Below, piece by piece: positions 61,835-64,000 of a DNA stretch of 64,000 nt. The stretch lies in contig JAJKFJ010022611.1 in NCBI GenBank assembly GCA_027382625.1, forward strand, positions 81,711 to 145,710, written 5' to 3'. The position numbers were made by a program, and so were the translations under genes. A model generated the notes under the pieces. That model saw only the letters and a program-made list of their open reading frames with translations. It had not been told where the DNA came from and searched no databases. This stretch comes from Tetmemena sp. SeJ-2015 (lineage: Eukaryota > Ciliophora > Spirotrichea > Sporadotrichida > Oxytrichidae). Within the stretch, counting starts at the first letter, position 1. Each line of letters begins with the position of its first letter.

Positions 61835-62390
61835 ATGAGTGCAGCAAAAAGTAGAATGAATAATTCTACTTTTGTTCATCAAGACATAAGCGGGCTTTCC
61901 CCTTATGAAAATCAAACTTTTTAGAGTACTCTAAATAAGATAGGAAGAATATAGTCTGCCTCTGAAGAGCAATAATTTCCAACCACTGAAAATAATCTTA
62001 CCATATCCTAATCACACACTCACAGCCTTTATCACTCTTCAATTTCCAACAAAATGCGATTTACAGCTCAGAGTTTTAACACAAAGAAATCCAGAGTTCC
62101 CTCAAGATAGAAAGAAGAATAAAAGAGCCAAAAAATTGAAGAAATAGCACAAACAATGATGAATAGACTAGATAAATCTATGAATTATTTCCTCGAGGAG
62201 ATTGTGGCCAAGGAAGGCTAAACTAAGCGAAATGTCAAGGGTCAAGCTGAGAGATTGAGGGACATAAATATTTTAAGTAAATTCCTTTAATTCCTAAAAA
62301 TTTTATGACATGAGATTTTAGAAGAATTAGAGAGTACGATCCCGCATAGAAATGGAAAAGAAGAGCTATGTCTCTGAAATCAATCAATGA
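61835..62390 (+). CDS. Small basic coiled-coil protein with clear start, unrecognised
   Basis: ATG at 61835 opens a frame with Gln = TAA/TAG: MSAAKSRMNNSTFVHQDISG, a Ser/Thr/Gln-rich N-terminal third, then KSQKIEEIAQTMMNRLDKSM, NYFLEEIVAKEG and KGQAERLRD. Removing a 46 bp IES with pointer GACAT (62266-62311) extends it through RFQKNQRVRSRIEMEKK to TGA at 62388-62390, about 170 residues. Without excision it stops at 62308. It could be a separate gene or the 3' part of the preceding segments, because Met is also followed by coding-like text upstream. Further coding-like text follows from 62500. Confidence 0.55.
62266..62311. other. IES, pointer GACAT
   Basis: 46 bp AT-rich between GACAT at 62261-62265 and 62307-62311. 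Excision joins ERLRD to MRFQKNQRVRSR. Confidence 0.55.
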
Positions 62391-62498
62391 CTTTCTTTAC
62401 TTTCATTTATTTAGCACTATAAGAAGCCTTTAAGTGGCTTAATTTTAAGCATAAGTTGATTTTATAACGCTGTTGAATATTTGTATGCTAATTTCGAA

Positions 62499-62872
62499 GC
62501 AGGATGAGGAATAAGAATGATCTGATTAGATTAGAAGAATTAATTGATGGGATAAACTAAGCCAATTCAAATCATAAAGGCATTACTTTAAAAATAGATT
62601 ATATATTAGGACTTATAATGATTTCAGTAATGGAAGGAAAATTGTTTTGATGCCATAAACTAGAGATGAGAAACCTGCACAATCTTAACTAGGACGAAAG
62701 ATGAATACTAAGACTGGCATTATGAGATAGAGTATGAGAAAAAGATTTGAAAATTAAGTATACTTATAGGTTCATATTATTAGAGAATCAGAGATCAAGA
62801 GAAAACGAAAAGAGCATTTTCCGAACACGCTTATAAACTGTCTATCTGGTGTGCTTAGTATCTATCTATAAT
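62499..62872 (+). CDS. Probable 3' coding segments of the same non-FN3 gene
   Basis: Two coding-like stretches: RMRNKNDLIRLEELIDGINQ with ANSNHKG (from about 62500), and after an AT-rich break GRKIVLMPQTRDEKPAQSQL, GRKMNTKTGIMRQSMRKRFEN (from about 62629). The break (about 62585-62625) is probably an IES; pointer not fixed. Confidence 0.4.
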
Positions 62873-63344
62873 CGCACTTTACATTGTTCTAGCTACATAT
62901 ACTACGCTCATTCGCTCTCCTTAACCTCCAAAGTATATTTCACAAGGGGTGTTGTTGTTGACACATACATAACATACATTATATTATGCAGCAAAGTCTA
63001 TGATTAGCTTTCGCTTTGATTAATCGCCTATTTTCACTGCAAGAGATCATTCTCTACTTTTACATATTAGTCAAATAAAAGAGAATCTTAAAATTTAATT
63101 TTTTGAAATAATGGGATTTCAGATTTTGTTAAATTAAATTAAGTTTATATATTTGAATGTTTTGCAATAAATTATTAATTTTAGTAATATTTAGCCTCTA
63201 ATGTTGTTTTTTAATGATCTTAATCTATTGCATTCTCTGCTTATGCTAAGGAGTCTATATTGCTTTATTTTTATACATTACTTAAGTTATTATTAAAGTT
63301 ATTAACTGGGCTGCCTTTATTTCAGTCCTATCTGAGATTCCTTA
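62873..63344. other. AT-rich intergenic stretch
   Basis: About 470 bp without a supportable coding frame on either strand. No telomere-like C4A4 repeats, tRNA-like fold or transposon end was seen. Confidence 0.55.
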
Positions 63345-64000
63345 ATCACAAGCTTCCCACAGTTTATGTACTGATAGGTGAGAATTGTGAGTTGCCAATA
63401 GCATTTTACGCTCTATACTTGATCTGAACATCGTTTTAAGTAATGCTATAGCCGTATGTTGTTGTCAGGGTAGTGTAGTTCACTGCAGTATTCATTGTTG
63501 ATGTGAGGGTTGTCAAAAGCACAAAGTCTGAATCGGTTATACTGTAGATGTAAACTTAATAGCCTGTAATTGCTGAGCCTCCGGTACTACTAGATGCTGT
63601 TAGGGTAATTGTGATTTGGGTATTTGCGACATCATCCGCAAGAGTCGGTGCGTCAGGAGTAGCCGGTTCTGTTTTAACTTGTTATGAAGATGAATATTTA
63701 GGGCTGAGGCTCTTACAGTGATAGCATCTCCGACGATGTATTCGAAGTTGCTGACAAGAACGGCATAGGTTATAGTGCACTGTGTGTTACTGAATACTGT
63801 TCCAGTTGAAGCATCGCAAGTTGTGGTGTAAGTGCTCCAGGTTCCGGCTGTCTTCTTCTGAATCTCCACCTTTAAAAATCCTTTCTATAATAAAATTACC
63901 ACTTGCATAAAATCAGTGAATTTTATATTTTGAGATAGGAATAAATTAAAGAACGTAACAGTGATGGTGGTGTCAGTGTTGGATTAAGGTTATTAAGGAT
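63345..64000 (-). CDS. Fragmented class II FN3 modules (second scrambled locus or continuation)
   Basis: Minus strand, three pieces. 63940-64000: PQQPQSNTDTTITVTF. 63690-63870: VEIQKKTAGTWSTY, TTCDAST...TQCTITYAVLV, VGDAITVRASALNI. 63345-63678: VKTEPATPDAPTLADDV, NTQITITLTASSSTGGSAIT, KYRAQNAIGNSQFSPIS. The pieces belong to successive class II domains, but the parts that should link them are absent: the GG..ITGY region between the first two, and the GxGxxSxxN linker between the last two. The gaps are too short to hold them. That is the odd/even pattern of scrambled hypotrich genes, with the missing segments elsewhere. It may belong to the giant gene or to a paralogue. Confidence 0.65.

Noticed and set aside
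1..64000. tRNA, rRNA, CRISPR, bacterial operon signals
   Set aside because: None seen; the sequence is eukaryotic germline DNA.

Overview
The window looks like germline (micronuclear) DNA of a hypotrich/spirotrich ciliate such as Oxytricha or Stylonychia. The species is my inference; no database search was possible. Three things support it. First, coding frames stay open for tens of kilobases only if TAA and TAG are read as Gln, with TGA as the stop. Second, the frames are broken by dozens of short AT-rich segments, each bounded by a 2-12 bp direct repeat; removing the segment plus one repeat copy restores the frame and the expected protein motif. This is the behaviour of internal eliminated sequences (IESs) and their pointers. 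Third, the coding blocks are permuted and inverted, as in scrambled hypotrich genes.

About 56 kb is one giant fibronectin type III (FN3) repeat gene in seven large blocks: A 1-4680 (+), G 4724-~22440 (+), B 22464-47276 (-), F 47309-48375 (+), C 48432-51249 (+), D 51286-54715 (-) and E 54775-58040 (+). Six repeated pointers of 8-15 bp, located exactly where the protein breaks off mid-domain, give the somatic order A-B-C-D-E-F-G. The germline order is therefore 1, 7, -2, 6, 3, -4, 5. Five of the six joins restore a continuous FN3 domain in frame; D to E leaves a one-base frame offset. There is independent support: two classes of FN3 module alternate along the germline DNA but fall into two uninterrupted zones once the blocks are reordered. 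Class I fills A+B+C as an ordered four-domain super-repeat of about 1.2 kb. Class II fills D+E+F+G as domain pairs of about 0.64 kb with a Cys...Cys-x-Ile-Pro-Met-Ser motif. Neither the start nor the stop of the gene is in the window. The encoded protein would exceed 17,000 residues, in the size range of the titin-like giant protein (Jotul) that I recall from the largest Oxytricha nanochromosome; I cannot confirm identity.

Other elements: a 5'-truncated LINE-like retroelement (6622-8226) inside block G, flanked by a 96 bp direct duplication of FN3 coding sequence; an ~820 bp non-autonomous element with ~145 bp terminal inverted repeats and an 8 bp target duplication (49289-50124) inside a 1.1 kb IES; and from 58.3 to 62.9 kb a purine-rich, non-FN3 stretch that probably holds pieces of one or more other genes (best start ATG at 61835). 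From 63345 to 64000 (-) there are fragments of FN3 modules lacking their intervening parts, suggesting another scrambled locus or a continuation of this one. About eleven one-base frame slips in otherwise clean FN3 domains look like assembly indels.
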